Source: Perilla frutescens
Lineage: Eukaryota > Streptophyta > Magnoliopsida > Lamiales > Lamiaceae
Assembly (NCBI GenBank): GCA_026008535.1
Contig: BRKX01000018.1
Coordinates: forward strand, 25,056,088-25,120,087
Direction: 5' to 3'
DNA: 64,000 nucleotides
A program made the position numbers and the translations under genes. The notes under the pieces were generated by a model. It was given only the letters and a program-made list of their open reading frames with translations, was not told the origin of the DNA and searched no databases. How positions within the stretch are numbered: position 1 is the first letter of the stretch; each line of letters opens with the position of its first letter. Positions 60,341 through 64,000 of this stretch are shown here, in pieces.

Positions 60341-62088
60341 GAAAAAGTGGGAAAATATTCAGCTTTTTTGGCCAAATGGTTTAAATATAGTACAAATTGC
60401 CCAAATAACTCCTATGGTGTTAAAATTTGCCCAACTACCTAAATTTTAGAATTAAATTGTCTAGATAAAAATTTCTCCCTTATTTAATTAATAGTATATA
60501 GTATTATCAATATCAATTATTTATTGTAAGAAATCCTATATGTTATACGCATATTCCCTCAAATCCGCCTAACAAGAAAATGTAATAACAACTAAATTAG
60601 TTTATAATTTACCTTAATTGGATGCACTAATACTAGGATTAAATATATTATTATATCAATTCACTAAACAGTCTAATCCCATCAAATTCACATAACTACT
60701 ATTTATTAATTAATTTCAATATCTACCTTTATCAATACACTCACGTATACCCAATTAAATTCACGTATTATAAAATGGGCGTTTAAAAGAAGGTACAATC
60801 ATTTCTCTCTAGGCTACTATAATAAATATATATTAGATTATTTAAATATAATAATATGAATCCAAATCATTCTCAATCTAAATATAAAATTAAATTTAAT
60901 TATATTTAAGTAACTGATGTACCATAACTCTTACACACACTATATAGTGTATATATGGATGTAGATAAATAATTATCTATATCTATAACAAATTTAAATA
61001 TCCCCAAATATTGGGTTAATCAATATTAATAATCCTATGATTCCTATAATATATTTATGGCAATAGATTGGGAAATGAAATTAATTACGTGATTGTTAAT
61101 AAATAGTGGAATGAATAGATACACCCAATATTTATGTGATTCTATATATATTATAGACTCTATAATATTTATAGAGTCAGACATCTCACACCGAATATGC
61201 AAGGAAAAAATATTTGTAATTTAATTGGTCACAATTTTATTTTATTTTTAAAAACTTATTTAAAGTTCTCATTGAAGTGAGTTTGTGAAACTCCACTATG
61301 TTATTTATAATTCTTGTGTAATTGCTCAGAAAAGAAACATGACTCCAATCGGGTAACGCATATGGAATCAAGATTTCCATTGTCATTGCTATCATGAATT
61401 ACTAAGAATCACGATATAATCCATCACAATAATTTGTAGAGATAATATTTGCAGGGTCGTCGGGATTAAGAATATCTGAAAATGATTGATTGGGGTAGCG
61501 AAATTGATGGAGACTTTAAGTGTTGTTTTGGTACTTTTCAATCTTGAATGGGAATGGATCATGTGACTTCGATGTCATTCTGTAAACACATTATGAGGAG
61601 ATCAGATTGTTGTTGTTGGTCACACATTCATATTGGATTTTTGGAGAAGTGAAAGTGTTATTGGTAGGTTAGATCCTTCAGTTCTATTTTTAATTCATTG
61701 AACAAAAATATTTGTATATTTTTTTCTCAAATTATGTACAAGGACCGAAAGGTTCTTACAATTTATAGGTATTTTGTATCATATATATGTCTATCGTGTT
61801 TCATTTTTTAAATTATTGATAACTAACATTAATTTATAGGATATTTGATTTTATGAACTTACCTATCATGTACTTGCACGTAAGTCCAAAAATTAAACAT
61901 AAAATTTGAAATAATTTTTCATGGCGTATTCATCTAATGACACCAGATTAAAAGTAAGGGTATATTCTTTTAATGTAATTCAATTATATATGTAATTTTT
62001 TTTATGCAGTTTAGTATTCATTGATCTATCAAGATTAGTTTTATTTTATTAGTATATTTTCAACAAATAATGTGTACACGAAGATTGA

Positions 62089-62121
<33 letters not shown>

Positions 62122-62329
62122 CACTACAATAAAATAAACAAAGATAAAAAAAATAGTACCTGTAAAAAATGGTCATTACACTTAAATCAAATTTAGAAAA
62201 AATTTAGACCAATTAAAATGCATCACGCATTTTTATTATTAATTAGTATCCCATTTATAAAAATTTAATTTACCTCCAAATCTTCAATTAAATGTATTCT
62301 ATTTATATTTGTTAATTAACTAGTGATCT
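60341..62329. other. AT-rich intergenic DNA
   Basis: No gene was recognised. A (TA)n tract lies at 62091-62112. The part at 61250-61640 is slightly richer in GC but has no usable open frame. Confidence 0.5.
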
Positions 62330-64000
62330 GATGCACTATTTTTTATGCACTTAACTGCAACTAATACAGATTAATGCAATAAAGTTAGTAAATAGAGTAT
62401 CGTATTCACAGGGACTGTAATTAAGACATACACCAAGTACTAAGCTAACAGGTTCATATTATCCAGGTTATCCAATTTTTTAAGTGAATTGTTTATAGGC
62501 AAATAATTAAAAAAAACTATTAAACTTAATTAAAAAATCAAATGCAAATCAAACAAGACTAAAGACGTTAATATCAATTAAACAAAATAATTAATCCTAG
62601 GGAATGCGTACTGTTCGGTAATTATTTTCACCTAAACTGCAAGTGTACAGTGAGGCTTCTAGTATAGCAATGAACAAGGTCGTATCCACAGAGATTTAAT
62701 AATTATTCTACTAGTTATTTTAATTTAACTTCTTGCCGTTATCTAGACTACAAATCATGATTGAATTTAACTATCTAAAAATTAAGAATAAGAAATAAAG
62801 TAAATTACCACAGCAGATTTTAACACAGATAAATCAAACAGTGAATAAAAGACGTATTCTAGGATTGCCTAATCATCAACTAATCCATTCATTTAGTCTT
62901 TTCATTCTTATGCCTATATTGGGACTTAAATTGTGCTAGAGCAACCACTAATGCATCTTAAACCTTCTCTCGAAGTACCTAGGTTTTAGATTACAAAACT
63001 AGTATTAACGTCTCCGTTCAATACCTAGCATGCAACTCCTAATGGCTCCTAGGGTCTATTGCTCTCTCAATTAATCTCAACTCTCTCGAATGTTATTGAT
63101 TAACAAGTTACTTATTCCAGATCATGTGTTAAAACTCATCTTCCGATTTATGGATTAACACATCAAATTGTACTATTTATTGATCAGGTAAATTATACAG
63201 ATAAACACGAGAATAAGCAAAACACAACATAATCATAGGCATAAGAAATCAATAGATTAAATGAACTTCATAGTTTGAATCATAAACAACCCTAGAATAC
63301 TAGGGTTTTAGCTATCCATGTCAAAATAAATAACTAAAACAATCCTCAAAAAAACATTGTATTTCTAAGAATAGAGAAAATAAAACCCGAAAGAATTAAA
63401 TTGTCTCTAATCTTGAAAGCTCTTGAATCTCTTGGTCTTATTCTTCGCGTCTTCTCTTCTCTGCAGCAAAGCTATGGTGGCAACTTTTAGGTAGGTGGAA
63501 TTGTGTGTAATTTTCGTCCAAGGAAACCCTTATATACCAAGTTAAGAAAAGCCCAAAAATAGGTCAAAAATCGGACAGACCCGCTGCATTTGCGACCACA
63601 TTCGCGACCAGGATGCCCGCGACTCGAGTCGCGAGTCCACATAGCATGACGTGGCGCTGACGTGGCAGAAAATTCACGACCAACCTCAAAATTCGCTACC
63701 AGGTCACGAATAAAACAAAGGAGAACCCTGCCTCTATCGCGACCGTGCAGAAAAAGTGAAAAACAGTGATTCGCGACCCTGCAGTCGCGACCGGGTCGCG
63801 AGTCCACTGGTCGCGGGTATTTTCTATTTCGGCAGCCTCTCACTGTTTTGCCTCGTTCTCACTCGTTTCTCGTCCGATTGACCCGATTCTTTTTACAACG
63901 TGTTCCTAACTTGATTTCACATCTTTCTAGGGTGTTCCCACACTCATTTGAGGTCCACACAAAAAATGACATTAATTCCCTTCATAATGAACAAACACGT
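62330..64000. repeat. Retroelement-like repeats, one running off the window
   Basis: Two related segments contain gtatcgtattcacagggact (62398-62417) and cgtatccacagagat (62671-62685), a phrase common in plant LTR-type repeats. The second continues to the window end and includes a GC-rich stretch (about 63585-63815) with repeated CGCGACC/GGTCGCG words. No protein domain is visible and neither end could be fixed. Confidence 0.4.

Noticed and set aside
63487..63843. 118-codon minus-strand open frame
   Set aside because: Arises in the CpG-rich repeat, which is low in stop codons; no recognisable protein.

Overview
This window is nuclear DNA of a flowering plant, most likely a eudicot. It has AT-rich intergenic DNA, spliced genes with GT-AG introns, plant-only families (ROP GTPase, NEP1-interacting RING-H2 protein, SEN1-type sulfurtransferase), Ty1/copia fragments, tRNA-derived SINEs and many MULE, hAT and Stowaway elements. 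I cannot name the species.

Five host genes could be rebuilt exon by exon, each with a clean reading frame: a type I ROP/RAC GTPase (1932-4485, +, 7 exons, 197 aa); two tandem LARP1b/c-type La-motif proteins (7536-11456, +, 472 aa; 21976-25159, +, 510 aa; 6 exons each with identical intron phases); a thylakoid-type NEP1-interacting RING-H2 protein (28653-30342, -, 5 exons, 243 aa); and a plastid SEN1/DIN1-type rhodanese (52776-54705, -, 7 exons, 183 aa). From memory, their Arabidopsis counterparts (ARAC6/ROP5, LARP1c, NIP1/RHX1A, SEN1) lie close together in the same order on chromosome 4, so the host genes look like a conserved syntenic block diluted by transposons.

The spaces between genes are built of mobile DNA. 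They hold a Pack-MULE-like element (5988-6995), a hAT element with an 8-bp target duplication (12502-13038), a possible 3.7-kb element rich in TGATAC (13758-17455), a TIR element (20219-21332), a 267-bp Stowaway split by a 542-bp MULE (34110-34927), further MULE-type MITEs (34995-35466, 52211-52592) and at least six SINEs, four of which have visible target duplications.

Two larger regions stand out. At about 38.9-47.1 kb a decayed FAR1/MULE-transposase gene is present as a giant near-perfect palindrome (arms 40508-43562 and 43589-46685), embedded in arrays of the motif TAGCAAA. At about 57.0-60.3 kb a decayed DUF1985 gene is flanked on both sides by dense arrays of TAACGA/TCGTTA. A protein gene placed between arrays of a private short motif resembles the VANDAL/VANC sequence-specific anti-silencing arrangement of Arabidopsis MULEs, and is the best candidate here for an undescribed element-specific system. 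Head-to-head copia fragments (47.4-51.5 kb) and a repeat rich in TCGCGACC (62.3-64.0 kb) fill the rest.
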